Below, piece by piece: positions 39,475 to 48,656 of a DNA stretch of 64,000 bases. The stretch spans positions 1-64,000 of the forward strand of contig CACFJP010000004.1 of NCBI GenBank assembly GCA_902566635.1, given 5' to 3'. Under the pieces are notes generated by a model. The model saw only the letters and a list, made by a program, of their open reading frames with translations, was not told the DNA's origin and ran no database searches. The DNA is from an uncultured Bacteroidota bacterium (GTDB lineage Bacteria; Bacteroidota; Bacteroidia; Flavobacteriales; Flavobacteriaceae). The translations under genes and the position numbers were made by a program. Each line of letters starts with the position of its first letter. Position 1 is the stretch's first letter.

Positions 39475-41808
39475 CTATTGCTTAATAATTTTTAAGCTTT
39501 TGGTCATTCCATTTTCAGAAAATATTTGAACAACATAAGTTCCAGGTATCAAGTATGATAAATCGATTTTAACACTTTTTAGCTCTGGAACAGGAAAAAC
39601 TTTTACATCACATTTCCGACCCATAATATCAAAAATTTGGATTTCAGATTCTAAATCCAAATTAATCAAATGTAGTACATCTGATACTGGGTTTGGAAAT
39701 GGTATAATATTATTTGTTAAAATTATTTCATTTGTCAAATCATTAATGCTTAGCGCAGACTCTTTATATTCAAATGCTCCAATGTCAACTATATCACCAA
39801 CAGAGCTGAAATCAACCTCTGGCGATCCTTGAGAAACCAATGAAAAATTGTCTAAATAATAATCAACTCCTGTTCCATCAACGACTGGTGGACCCTTGAC
39901 AAATAAAAAGCTACTATCATTTTGTGAATGAGTATAATCAGCACTTAAAAGAGTCCATTGATTGTTGCTAATTTCAATTTGATTGGTAATATTATTATAT
40001 GTAACAGCATCACCCATGGTTTCACGCACAGTTAATTGTGCAGTACCATTTGGCTGTGTATTTCTAACCCACAGGTATATTGTATAATTTTCATTGATTT
40101 CTAAACTAGATAAGTCAAATTTTGCGCTGTGCCAATTTTTAGTTCTCCCAATTACTTTAATGCTTTTATTTCCGTGTTTACTAGCCTCTTCACTTAACTC
40201 AATACCGTTATCAGAGCTATCGTTTGACCATTTAACCCAGCCATCAAAGGAGGTTTCAAAACTTGAGGAAGATTGAATATTTTCAGGAAGAATTGGTCTT
40301 GGATTCCCAAGGATATCAAATTGAGGAGAATATTCCGACATACCTGCATTTATTGCTGGAGATGTTGGTTGCAAAGAGAAGTCAACACTATCCATGTATG
40401 TTTCCCAATCTGACATTACGCTGGCATCATCAGAAAGCTCAGTTGGTTCTACGAATGCAGGGGATATATTTATCAAATTCGAGGGATTGTTTTCTCCCCA
40501 ACTTATAGATCCTGTGACAAAAATATTGTTATTTACAAATGGGTTTTCCTCAAAATTGAACACCTCAAGTGCTGAATAATTATCAAATCTTGTTTCAACA
40601 ATATTATTAACAATTGTAACTTTTTTGACGTAATTGGCTTTAATTCCTGCAACTTTTTGGCCACCATGCCTGGGGTTCCCTTCAACTTTTACTGAGATAT
40701 CTTGCACTAAGTCATGTGCACCGTTAAAATAAATAGTATTGTTTCTAATTATAGCGGAACTTGCATTTGATCTGTCAAAATTAATTCCATTTTTGCCGTT
40801 GTTGACACAAAGATTATTTTCAAATAAAAAAGTACCATTGTAGTTGGGATCACTTCTAGTTACATATAGACCTTGACCATCTAAAATCGTAGAATAACCT
40901 GCATTTCCATAGTTACCATTGGGTGGCTGAGCGTTATCTGGGAATGAACTCATGTAAAAGGGAATGCGATTCCAATTGTTATACACTGTGTTTCCTCTAA
41001 TAATCATTTTAATATCATCTGTATTTTCCTCCTCAGAAATTGCAATAGTTTCTGCAAAAACAATTGCACTAGATGCTGAGGATGTCCACCAAGTGGTGTT
41101 GTAAACAGTATTATTTTCAATCGTGATGTGGTCACTATCGTTAAACCTAATACCTGATCCAGGCGTGTCATGCACAATATTGTCACGGACAATGATATGA
41201 TGGTGGTCGTCGTAACCACCCCAAATTCCTTTTCCAGAAAAATAGGAGTAGTTGTTATTGTTTTGGTTTATAGATTCTTTTAAAGTAATCCTATTTCTGC
41301 GATTCATAATCGCTTGATCGTATGTAATCGACTGTGATGGGCCCTCAACCTCAAAACCTTCTACAATAACATAATTTGCATTTGGACCAAGCTTAATACC
41401 ACCTTGTCCATCAAAAATAATTTTGGGTCTATGATTTGGATAATTCTTTAAAGTAATGAAACCATCAGTTTCGTTGCCCGATTTATTAATTGTGACAACA
41501 TGTGGGTTATTGAGGTTTTCTCCATTACTGTAAACATAATAGTTGTTCGCTGAATCTTGTTGCGAAGAATCCTCATAAAATGAAACAATTGGTGTACTTG
41601 CATTTTCGTTTCTATAAATACCATTCATGACATATACTGTCCCACCTGCAATTACATCTTGAATTCCTCTGTTAATGGTTTTGTAAGGAGATTGTTCACT
41701 TCCGTTATTTGAATCATTTCCAGTGTTTACACTCACATAAATTTCTTGCTGAGCAAATGCAAAAGCAGAAATAAACAGAAAAAAACTAATTTTATTTATG
41801 ATTACCAT
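39475..41808 (-). CDS. Secreted right-handed beta-helix protein with CBM4/9-like module and T9SS signal
   Basis: 777 residues. A signal peptide (to about AFAQQ) precedes a right-handed parallel beta-helix (about 22-500), rich in N-containing turns such as ITIENNTVYNTT, IIRGNTVYNN and IIRNNTIYFNG. A CBM4/9-like beta-sandwich follows (about 515-660, SSFETSFDGWVKW... to DYYLDNFSLV), and a T9SS sorting domain ends the protein (FPNPVSDVL onward). Beta-helices of this sort occur in polysaccharide lyases, GH28, GH120 and other families. I cannot assign one, so the catalytic activity is unknown. Export and the binding module support action on polymer outside the cell. It is convergent with the symporter gene and divergent from susC. 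Confidence 0.75.
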   Translation of the reverse strand: MVIINKISFFLFISAFAFAQQEIYVSVNTGNDSNNGSEQSPYKTINRGIQDVIAGGTVYVMNGIYRNENASTPIVSFYEDSSQQDSANNYYVYSNGENLNNPHVVTINKSGNETDGFITLKNYPNHRPKIIFDGQGGIKLGPNANYVIVEGFEVEGPSQSITYDQAIMNRRNRITLKESINQNNNNYSYFSGKGIWGGYDDHHHIIVRDNIVHDTPGSGIRFNDSDHITIENNTVYNTTWWTSSASSAIVFAETIAISEEENTDDIKMIIRGNTVYNNWNRIPFYMSSFPDNAQPPNGNYGNAGYSTILDGQGLYVTRSDPNYNGTFLFENNLCVNNGKNGINFDRSNASSAIIRNNTIYFNGAHDLVQDISVKVEGNPRHGGQKVAGIKANYVKKVTIVNNIVETRFDNYSALEVFNFEENPFVNNNIFVTGSISWGENNPSNLINISPAFVEPTELSDDASVMSDWETYMDSVDFSLQPTSPAINAGMSEYSPQFDILGNPRPILPENIQSSSSFETSFDGWVKWSNDSSDNGIELSEEASKHGNKSIKVIGRTKNWHSAKFDLSSLEINENYTIYLWVRNTQPNGTAQLTVRETMGDAVTYNNITNQIEISNNQWTLLSADYTHSQNDSSFLFVKGPPVVDGTGVDYYLDNFSLVSQGSPEVDFSSVGDIVDIGAFEYKESALSINDLTNEIILTNNIIPFPNPVSDVLHLINLDLESEIQIFDIMGRKCDVKVFPVPELKSVKIDLSYLIPGTYVVQIFSENGMTKSLKIIKQ

Positions 41809-42039
41809 ATTTTAAGGGTTTAAAAATTTAAACTTTACAGTAGTGTAACAAATCGTTTAAAGTAATAAATATATAAAATTATCGAAATCGATATTTTGCT
41901 AATAATTTCAAAATTTGTTTTTTTTTGATGCCTTTCTTATTTTTATGATAATTCTGAAATATAATTTATATTAAATAAGCAATTTGTATTATTTTTTTTT
42001 TAGTAATACGCTTAGATTTATGTTATTAAAAACTAACCA
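41809..42039. promoter_or_regulatory. Divergent control region between beta-helix gene and susC
   Basis: 231 very AT-rich bases, the longest non-coding stretch in the window. It contains a perfect inverted repeat TATCGA-AA-TCGATA at 41880-41893 and two T-runs (nine at 41918-41926, ten at 41992-42001). Upstream of susC a weak pair TTTG (41983-41986) and TACGCTTA (42007-42014) is 20 bases apart. The region should hold promoters for both genes and probably the regulator site. No small gene is supported. Confidence 0.4.
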
Positions 42040-45000
42040 ATGAAACACCTAACAAATCTCTTTCTGCTTTTGCCTATTATTTTATTTTCACAACAATTAG
42101 TTGTTGAAGGAATTGTTCTTGATGATCTTGGCGATCCGCTTCCTGGAGCAACTATACAAATCCAAGGAGTTGACCAGGTGGGTGCTATCACAAATTTTGA
42201 TGGAGAGTTTTCTGTTATTTTAGATTCTCCAGACCAATCCATTGTCGTTTCTTACATTGGATTTATTTCTGAAACTGTAAGTGTAAATGGTCAGAATAAT
42301 CTAACCATTAAATTATCTCAAGACATCTCTGAACTAGATGAAGTTGTTGTTGTTGGGTATGGGACAGTATTGAAAAAAGATCTTACTGGATCTGTCGCAT
42401 CTGTCGAAGTTTCTGATGAAATAGCTAGACAAACCCAAACTGTTGATCAACTTTTACAGGGAAGAGCAGCAGGAATTTATGTTACCCAAAATGCAGCGAA
42501 TCCTGGATCTGGAATTAGTGTTAGGATTAGAGGGACCAGTAGCTTGCGTGGTAACAATGAGCCTTTATATGTAGTTGATGGTATAATTGTTTCATCTGCA
42601 AGTGAGGATGTTGTAGCAACTGGAGGTGGTAATACTGGTCAGGAACAACAGAACGGATTAAATGGAATAAATCCTCGCGATATTGAAGATATTCAGATAT
42701 TAAAGGATGCCTCAGCAACCGCAATTTATGGTTCAAGGGGTGCAAATGGAGTAGTCTTAATTACAACCAAAAAAGGAACCCCAAATCAAGTAAAGACAAA
42801 TATTTATCTGAATACTTCGATGAAGAGTATTACAAAAAAATATGATGTCCTTGATGCAATTGATTACGCACGATACAGAAATGAATCAAATTTGAGAACA
42901 ACAGATAACCAATACCCGGCTTTTCATATTGCCGATGACCAGATTTATCAAATCACTAATGTTGATGGCGTTGTTAGTATTTCTGACACTCCTGTTAGCA
43001 CGGTCAACTGGCAAGATGAATTATTAAATCCATCACCAAGTATTAGTGCAGGAATTTCAGTTTCAGGTGGAAGTGACAGTGGTAATTATTATCTATCAGG
43101 TGGAATAAATGATAACAAAGGACTTGTAGAAAACTCAAGTTTTAGGAGCGGTGATATTAGACTTAACGTTGACCAAATTCTGAGTCCTAAAATTAAAATA
43201 AATGCCCGACTTAGTGGATTTTTTAGTGAAACAGATTTCGCTGAAGGGGGTGATTTAATAGGTAGTTCCAACCAAAGCTTTATTAGAAATTTACTTTCAT
43301 TTCGACCAATACTCCCTGATGGTATAGATGATGCAGAAAATACTGATGATCTTGGAATTTCTAGTCCTTATTCTTTTATTGATGACTTTGAGGATATCTC
43401 TAAAGAAAACAGGTTTTTTGGTTCAATTTCTACCACATTTGATTTTGATATTAAAGGTTTAAGTTACCAAATTCGTGCTGGTGGGAATATGCGTTCAAAA
43501 GAAAGAAGACGTTTTTATGGTTTAACTACATATGTAGGTAGAAATGCAAACGGAATGCTCCAATTATCAAAATTAGAAACAACATCTTTTCAATTTACAA
43601 ACACACTTAGGTATAACAGGGCATTTCGCGGAAACAACAGAATCAATGCAGTATTAGGGCTGACTTACGATCAGCGAAATACTCAAAACATGACTTATGT
43701 TGTACAAGATTTTGTTACACTTGAAAAAACTACTGAGCAACCTTTCCTGGGACAGGTGATAACAAGTCCACTCGCTAACATAGATTCTGAGGTTAAATTA
43801 TTTTCCGCACTTGGCCGTATTAATTATGTATTTAACAACAAATATATTCTTACCGCAAGTTTCAGAAGAGATGGTGTTTCCAAATTTTTAGAGGAATCAA
43901 GATATGGTTTTTTTCCATCTGGGGCATTCGCTTGGAACATGCATCGTGAGGACTTTCTAAAAAATATTCCATCAATTGATGAACTTAAAGTTCGTGTTGG
44001 GTGGGGTCAAATTGGTAATCATGGAATCGGAGCTTATGGTACCTTATCAAACTACGGAATCAATTCTTCTGTATTATACGGTACATCTACCAATGGAACT
44101 AGTGTACCCTTAATACTTAACAATATTTCAAATCCATCACTAACATGGGAAACCACAGAACAGATGAATTTTGGTGTTGATTTTTCTCTATCAGATAATT
44201 TAATTTCGGGAACCATTGATGTTTACAGTAAGCTTACAAAAGATTTATTAATAAACTCAAATATTTCACCTTCAACAGGTTTTAGTAATGTTTTATTGAA
44301 CAGAGGTGAATTATCGAATAAAGGGTTAGAAATTGCACTTCAAATTAGCCCTGAAGAATCAGAAAATATTAATTTTAGTTTTGGTGGAAATATTGCATTT
44401 AATAAAACCAGGATACAAGGTTTATCTTCTCAATCACTTTCATCAGTTTATTTGAACGATTCATATACTGAACAAAAAAGATTTTATCTTGGAAATGCTG
44501 TTAGTAGGGGAAATTATTTTAAATACCCTGCTAATATTTTTATTGAGGGAGAAGAAACTTCACTCTTTTATGGTTATAAGACTTATGGAATATACCAACC
44601 TGGAGATGAATTTGTAGCAGGTGCGCAAGCTGGTGATGTTAGAATAATTGACCTTAACCAAGATGGTATTATTGACGAAACTGATAGAACGATAATTGGA
44701 AATCCCAATCCAGATTTTACATTTGGTATGAATTTCTCAATAAATTATAAGTCTTTTTCTCTATCTGCTCTGGTTAATGGAGTTTATGGAAATGATATAA
44801 TCAATGGGAATGCTCTTCAAATGGGTAATGCCGAGGGGCTCTATAGAAATATCACACCTGAAGCATATCATAACGCATGGCGACCCGAAAAAGTGGGACA
44901 AACAACATCAACTGCAATTACCCATCCAAGAATTGGTTACAAAGTTATTGAAGGACCAGAATTTAAAGCAATTTCTGATAGGTTTGTGGAAGACGGCAGT

Positions 45001-45234
45001 TACTTGCGCTTAAAAAATATCACTTTAGGTTATGAGTTCCAATTACCAAAAAACAGCCCTCTAAAAAGTGCTAACATCTACATAACCGGGCAAAATTTGT
45101 TGACTCTCACTAAATATACTGGTTTTGATCCAGAAATCACAAGCTTTATGTGGAATGGCTTAATTAATGGAGTTGATTGGAACGGACCTCCAAACGCTAA
45201 ATCTGTCTTAATTGGGTTAAACTTAAATTATTAA
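42040..45234 (+). CDS. susC: SusC-like TonB-dependent outer-membrane transporter
   Basis: Imports oligosaccharides across the outer membrane with energy from TonB. 1064 residues: signal peptide, CarboxypepD_reg-like domain (about 22-95), TonB-box-like ELDEVVVVGYG (about 99-109), plug domain (about 115-235, with RIRGTSSLRGNNEPLYVVDG and the SusC signature DIEDIQILKDASATAIYGSRGANGVV split over residues 210-236), then a 22-strand barrel to the C-terminal GLNLNY. The ATG at 42040 gives a good signal peptide. susD follows three bases later. By context the ligand is a xylan oligosaccharide, possibly sulfated. Confidence 0.96.
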   Translation: MKHLTNLFLLLPIILFSQQLVVEGIVLDDLGDPLPGATIQIQGVDQVGAITNFDGEFSVILDSPDQSIVVSYIGFISETVSVNGQNNLTIKLSQDISELDEVVVVGYGTVLKKDLTGSVASVEVSDEIARQTQTVDQLLQGRAAGIYVTQNAANPGSGISVRIRGTSSLRGNNEPLYVVDGIIVSSASEDVVATGGGNTGQEQQNGLNGINPRDIEDIQILKDASATAIYGSRGANGVVLITTKKGTPNQVKTNIYLNTSMKSITKKYDVLDAIDYARYRNESNLRTTDNQYPAFHIADDQIYQITNVDGVVSISDTPVSTVNWQDELLNPSPSISAGISVSGGSDSGNYYLSGGINDNKGLVENSSFRSGDIRLNVDQILSPKIKINARLSGFFSETDFAEGGDLIGSSNQSFIRNLLSFRPILPDGIDDAENTDDLGISSPYSFIDDFEDISKENRFFGSISTTFDFDIKGLSYQIRAGGNMRSKERRRFYGLTTYVGRNANGMLQLSKLETTSFQFTNTLRYNRAFRGNNRINAVLGLTYDQRNTQNMTYVVQDFVTLEKTTEQPFLGQVITSPLANIDSEVKLFSALGRINYVFNNKYILTASFRRDGVSKFLEESRYGFFPSGAFAWNMHREDFLKNIPSIDELKVRVGWGQIGNHGIGAYGTLSNYGINSSVLYGTSTNGTSVPLILNNISNPSLTWETTEQMNFGVDFSLSDNLISGTIDVYSKLTKDLLINSNISPSTGFSNVLLNRGELSNKGLEIALQISPEESENINFSFGGNIAFNKTRIQGLSSQSLSSVYLNDSYTEQKRFYLGNAVSRGNYFKYPANIFIEGEETSLFYGYKTYGIYQPGDEFVAGAQAGDVRIIDLNQDGIIDETDRTIIGNPNPDFTFGMNFSINYKSFSLSALVNGVYGNDIINGNALQMGNAEGLYRNITPEAYHNAWRPEKVGQTTSTAITHPRIGYKVIEGPEFKAISDRFVEDGSYLRLKNITLGYEFQLPKNSPLKSANIYITGQNLLTLTKYTGFDPEITSFMWNGLINGVDWNGPPNAKSVLIGLNLNY

Positions 45235-45237
45235 ATC

Positions 45238-46818
45238 ATGCTTAAAAATTCTTCATTATTAACGGAAAAATTTCAAACGTATTGTTCATACATAATTGGC
45301 TTTGTTTCAATTTTAATCTTTTTTATTTCTTGCGATTTGAATGAAGATCCCCCTTTTTTGGACAACACTCTATATAGCGATCCTCAAAGTGCTGAGGCAG
45401 CAAGAGATGGGATTTATGCAGGATTCACACACTACAATGCCATGGAGCAAAGAATGTTTGTTGAAAATGGTTATTCAGGTTTATTTACCACTCGAAGAGG
45501 AGGAAACAAACTCAGTTCAGTATGGATGAATGGAGTCATGAAGCTAAAGCCCAATGAAAATGTCGATAACCAAAATACATGGATAGGTTTGTATCGAATA
45601 ATTGCCCGAGCCAATGCTGCTATTGATAACTCCACAACTGATCCTGAATCAAGTGATATAAATCAATTAAGAATTAATGATGTTATTGGGCATGCTTATT
45701 TTAGTAGATCCTTTGCTTATTTTTCACTAACAAGATTATGGGGTGATATTCCAGTGTGGACAAAATTACCTGAAGCAGATAATACTAACATGGCCAAAAC
45801 CTCATCCAAAGAAGTCTATAAACTCATAATTGAAGACGCAATACGAGCTAAATCACTTTTGAATGGATCTGCAGGCGTTGGTTTTCCAAAAGCACATGCT
45901 GCTCAAATGCTCTTAGCAAAGGTTTATATGCTTCTAGCTACAAACCCTGAACTTAGTGATGATGGTTTATCGGAAACTGATTATTGGAATTTGGCATATA
46001 ATGAATCAAAAGATATATACATGTCTGGTGAATACTCGCTTGTTTCTGATTATTCATCTTTATTTGACGGAACTAATGAAAACTCTACAGAATCAATTTT
46101 TGAACTTCAGATTAGTCAAGATGCAGGTAATTCACAAATGGGTCGAAACTACACACCTTGGAGGTATAAATCAGGGCAGGCTTTTGGCTGGTTTTTTGTA
46201 TCTGCAAGTGTTTACGATTATCATGTTTCACATTATCCAACTGACCCACGTTTGAATGCTACTTTTATTTCTGATTACACCCAAAGATGCGGAGGCTGTA
46301 GTGATGAGGGCAATCCTCATCGTACATATCCAACCAATTCATCAAGAGGAAGTTTTGGAAATGCACATCCATATTTATTTAAACATGCTGAAAAAGACAG
46401 ATCTCACACAAATCAATTTAATAGCCAAAATTTAATTATCTACAGGTATGCTGATTTACTTTTAATGCTTGCTGAAATTTCAAATGAGCTTGAAAATGGT
46501 GAGCAATTGGGCTATGTTACTGAAGTTTTAGAACGTTCTGGGCAAGCTCCTCATGCGGGATATCTTGTTGACAAAAACAGTTTTAGAGATGCTATTATGG
46601 ATGAGTATCGTTTTGAGCTACTTGGTGAGGGCCATGACTCTTACAACAACAGAAGAAGAGGATTTTCCTATTTTCTTGAAAATACAATAAATCGACACAA
46701 TAATAATCCAAATTTTAAATCTTCAGTAGATGTACTTTTGAATGATGTTGAGTCTGAGGTTATGTTACTTGACATTCCTCTGCTTGAAATAAATAACAAC
46801 GAACTATTAAATGATTAA
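45238..46818 (+). CDS. susD: SusD-like surface glycan-binding lipoprotein
   Basis: 526 residues, the lid partner of SusC. A lipoprotein signal with a long n-region ends in FFISCDLNEDPP (Cys32), and acidic residues after the Cys fit export to the outer face. SusD/RagB segments are recognisable: DNTLYSDPQSAEAARDGIY, RIIARANAAIDN, RSFAYFSLTRLWGDIPV (about 160-176), and the C-terminal YADLLLMLAEISNEL and EYRFELLGEGHDSYNNRR. It lies between susC and the binding lipoprotein with three-base gaps. It would capture oligosaccharide and close over the transporter. Confidence 0.94.
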   Translation: MLKNSSLLTEKFQTYCSYIIGFVSILIFFISCDLNEDPPFLDNTLYSDPQSAEAARDGIYAGFTHYNAMEQRMFVENGYSGLFTTRRGGNKLSSVWMNGVMKLKPNENVDNQNTWIGLYRIIARANAAIDNSTTDPESSDINQLRINDVIGHAYFSRSFAYFSLTRLWGDIPVWTKLPEADNTNMAKTSSKEVYKLIIEDAIRAKSLLNGSAGVGFPKAHAAQMLLAKVYMLLATNPELSDDGLSETDYWNLAYNESKDIYMSGEYSLVSDYSSLFDGTNENSTESIFELQISQDAGNSQMGRNYTPWRYKSGQAFGWFFVSASVYDYHVSHYPTDPRLNATFISDYTQRCGGCSDEGNPHRTYPTNSSRGSFGNAHPYLFKHAEKDRSHTNQFNSQNLIIYRYADLLLMLAEISNELENGEQLGYVTEVLERSGQAPHAGYLVDKNSFRDAIMDEYRFELLGEGHDSYNNRRRGFSYFLENTINRHNNNPNFKSSVDVLLNDVESEVMLLDIPLLEINNNELLND

Positions 46819-46821
46819 ATC

Positions 46822-48456
46822 ATGAGAATTTCAAAAATTTTATTTTCTACTTTTATATTATCTGTTTTAATTCTCTTAAGCTGTGATGAGGAAGAAACAG
46901 TTGAATTATATGAGCAAGAATCAATTTCATTAGATGATTCATCTTTAGTTTACGAGAAATTAATAACATACCCAGCATTAGGAAGTATTCCAAGCTCTGT
47001 TCCAACTGGACTTGAATTTGAAACACCATATCGTTTTCGTTTGTTAAAGGTTTCCTCTTCTACTCAAAGTAGTTTTGTGCCAGCTGCTTTCTCCATAGAT
47101 CCTGATAGCGGTGTCCTTACTTACAATAATACTAACAACACCATTGGTATTGGGACGTTTTCTGTTGATGTTGGTGTAGCCAATACAAATGGAATGGCTG
47201 TAAAAGAGAATGCATTTGAGCTCACAATTTTAGATGTACCTGCTATAATAAATATTGATTTTAGCGAAGTAGAGGCCGGTATTTTTGAACAAGGTATAAT
47301 GGCAACTGTTTCATACACAGATAACTCAGGGTCAGGAGCGATTTCATCGGCAACATATGCATTAATTGATCCACCAGCTGGTTTTCAAATTAATTCGTCA
47401 ACTGGTGCAATTTCTAAAGTAAGTGGAGCAATTTCTGGCCCTAACATTTTGAGTGTTAGAGTTAGTACGAATGCTGGGGTAGTTATAGCCGAGAATATAC
47501 TTACTGTTAATGTAGGTGAAGCACCTACGATTGAAATGTTTCAACAGGATGGATTGACACCACTGACAAAAACGGTTTTGTCGCCAAATACTGCATACAC
47601 AACTTCAGCTCCTGAAGTTACTGGAATGAATCCAACAAACTGGGAGGTTGTTTTCCCTGCATCACTTGTGAATAGTGATCTTGAAATGGGTGAAGTAATA
47701 GATTTTTCAGGCTCATTTAGTGTTGAAGAGCCATCAGGAAAAGTAACAATCGCTGCAGATGCAGGTCTTCCTTTGGGCACTCATACCCTAGGACTCAAAG
47801 CTACCAATGCAAGTGATGATGAATTTGAATTCGAAGATGTATTAACAATAGAGGTTGAAGAAAGATGGGATACTACCCCAATTTACGAGGATGATTTCAG
47901 CTCTCAAAGCAGCCAACTCACTTTCCATAAAATGGGCAGCACATCAGCAATGGTAAGTGTGAGGGAACACCCGAAATCTGATGGTCCGGTTATGAGATTT
48001 GGAGTTTTTAACCCTCCTTCAAATTATGCTGACGGAGCTGCAGAATTTAAAATATCTGTCCAAGGTACCACCCTTAAGAAATTGAGAATTAGTTTTTATG
48101 AAATTTTTGGCTACAATGACTGGTGGGTAAATAGATACAAAAGAACAATTTCCTCATATCAAAGTGTGGATGACACATCATCGTTAGACCCCTCTGAATG
48201 GAATTTGATTGATGCTGCATTTTCAAGTAATGCTAGATTTGGTAATACATATAGTCCTTGGACCATAGACAAATATAATCCAGTCACTGGAGATGCAATT
48301 TTAGTAGATTCAACTGCAAAAAATGTATCCTTTTTTATAAGGCTTCAGTATGTAGGAGATACTTTAAGCCCTGTAGGTCCTATGACAGGTGGACAATGGT
48401 TGCTAAGAAATCTTAAAATAGAGGGATCTAAGGCCTTTGATGCAGAAGAAGAATAA
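46822..48456 (+). CDS. Surface glycan-binding lipoprotein (SusE/SGBP-like position)
   Basis: 544 residues. A lipoprotein signal ends at Cys21 and is followed by DEEETVE, an acidic stretch of the type known to direct Bacteroidota lipoproteins to the outer surface. Two or three Ig/cadherin-like beta domains (about 45-350, with DPDSGVLTYNNT and NSSTGAISKVSG repeats) lead to a C-terminal jelly-roll-like domain (about 355-535, YEDDFSSQSS... to GGQWLLRNLKIEG). No catalytic motif is seen. Sequences in this slot after SusD are variable, and most bind the PUL glycan, which is the inferred role. Confidence 0.75.
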   Translation: MRISKILFSTFILSVLILLSCDEEETVELYEQESISLDDSSLVYEKLITYPALGSIPSSVPTGLEFETPYRFRLLKVSSSTQSSFVPAAFSIDPDSGVLTYNNTNNTIGIGTFSVDVGVANTNGMAVKENAFELTILDVPAIINIDFSEVEAGIFEQGIMATVSYTDNSGSGAISSATYALIDPPAGFQINSSTGAISKVSGAISGPNILSVRVSTNAGVVIAENILTVNVGEAPTIEMFQQDGLTPLTKTVLSPNTAYTTSAPEVTGMNPTNWEVVFPASLVNSDLEMGEVIDFSGSFSVEEPSGKVTIAADAGLPLGTHTLGLKATNASDDEFEFEDVLTIEVEERWDTTPIYEDDFSSQSSQLTFHKMGSTSAMVSVREHPKSDGPVMRFGVFNPPSNYADGAAEFKISVQGTTLKKLRISFYEIFGYNDWWVNRYKRTISSYQSVDDTSSLDPSEWNLIDAAFSSNARFGNTYSPWTIDKYNPVTGDAILVDSTAKNVSFFIRLQYVGDTLSPVGPMTGGQWLLRNLKIEGSKAFDAEEE

Positions 48457-48469
48457 ATTATAAACTCTA

Positions 48470-48533
48470 TACATTGTTTTAATAATTTTTAGTTTGAAAA
48501 TCATACTAAAACTAATTAAAATTAAACAATGTA
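48470..48533 (+). terminator. Long stem-loop after the susCD block
   Basis: TACATTGTTTTAATAATTTT... at 48470 is answered by ...AAAATTAAACAATGTA ending at 48533. Ten bases (TACATTGTTT/AAACAATGTA) pair perfectly, then the stem continues with a bulge and mismatches, and an inner pair TTTTAGT/ACTAAAA can form. It lies 14 bases after the lipoprotein stop. It may end or slow transcription, or protect the upstream mRNA 3' end. There is no classic GC-rich stem, so terminator is a best guess. Confidence 0.45.
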
Positions 48534-48595
48534 GTTAAATATTAAAATTAGTACATTATATTTACAATGAAAAATAAATTATATATTAATGGTTA

Positions 48596-48628
48596 TTTGT
48601 TTTATTTTAAACATTTAGCTTATTTATA
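48596..48628 (+). promoter_or_regulatory. Weak promoter candidate for the T9SS protein gene
   Basis: TTTG (48596-48599) is followed after exactly 21 bases by TATTTATA (48621-48628), two mismatches from TAnnTTTG. Its position after the stem-loop and 28 bases before the ATG would allow separate expression of the next gene. Confidence 0.25.
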
Positions 48629-48656
48629 AATTTATAAAACTATAACTAAAACAATT

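Noticed and set aside
39475..41808. Assignment of the beta-helix protein to GH120 beta-xylosidases
   Set aside because: GH120 is a beta-helix xylosidase family and would suit the locus, but I could not identify its catalytic residues in this sequence. Fold type alone is not enough.
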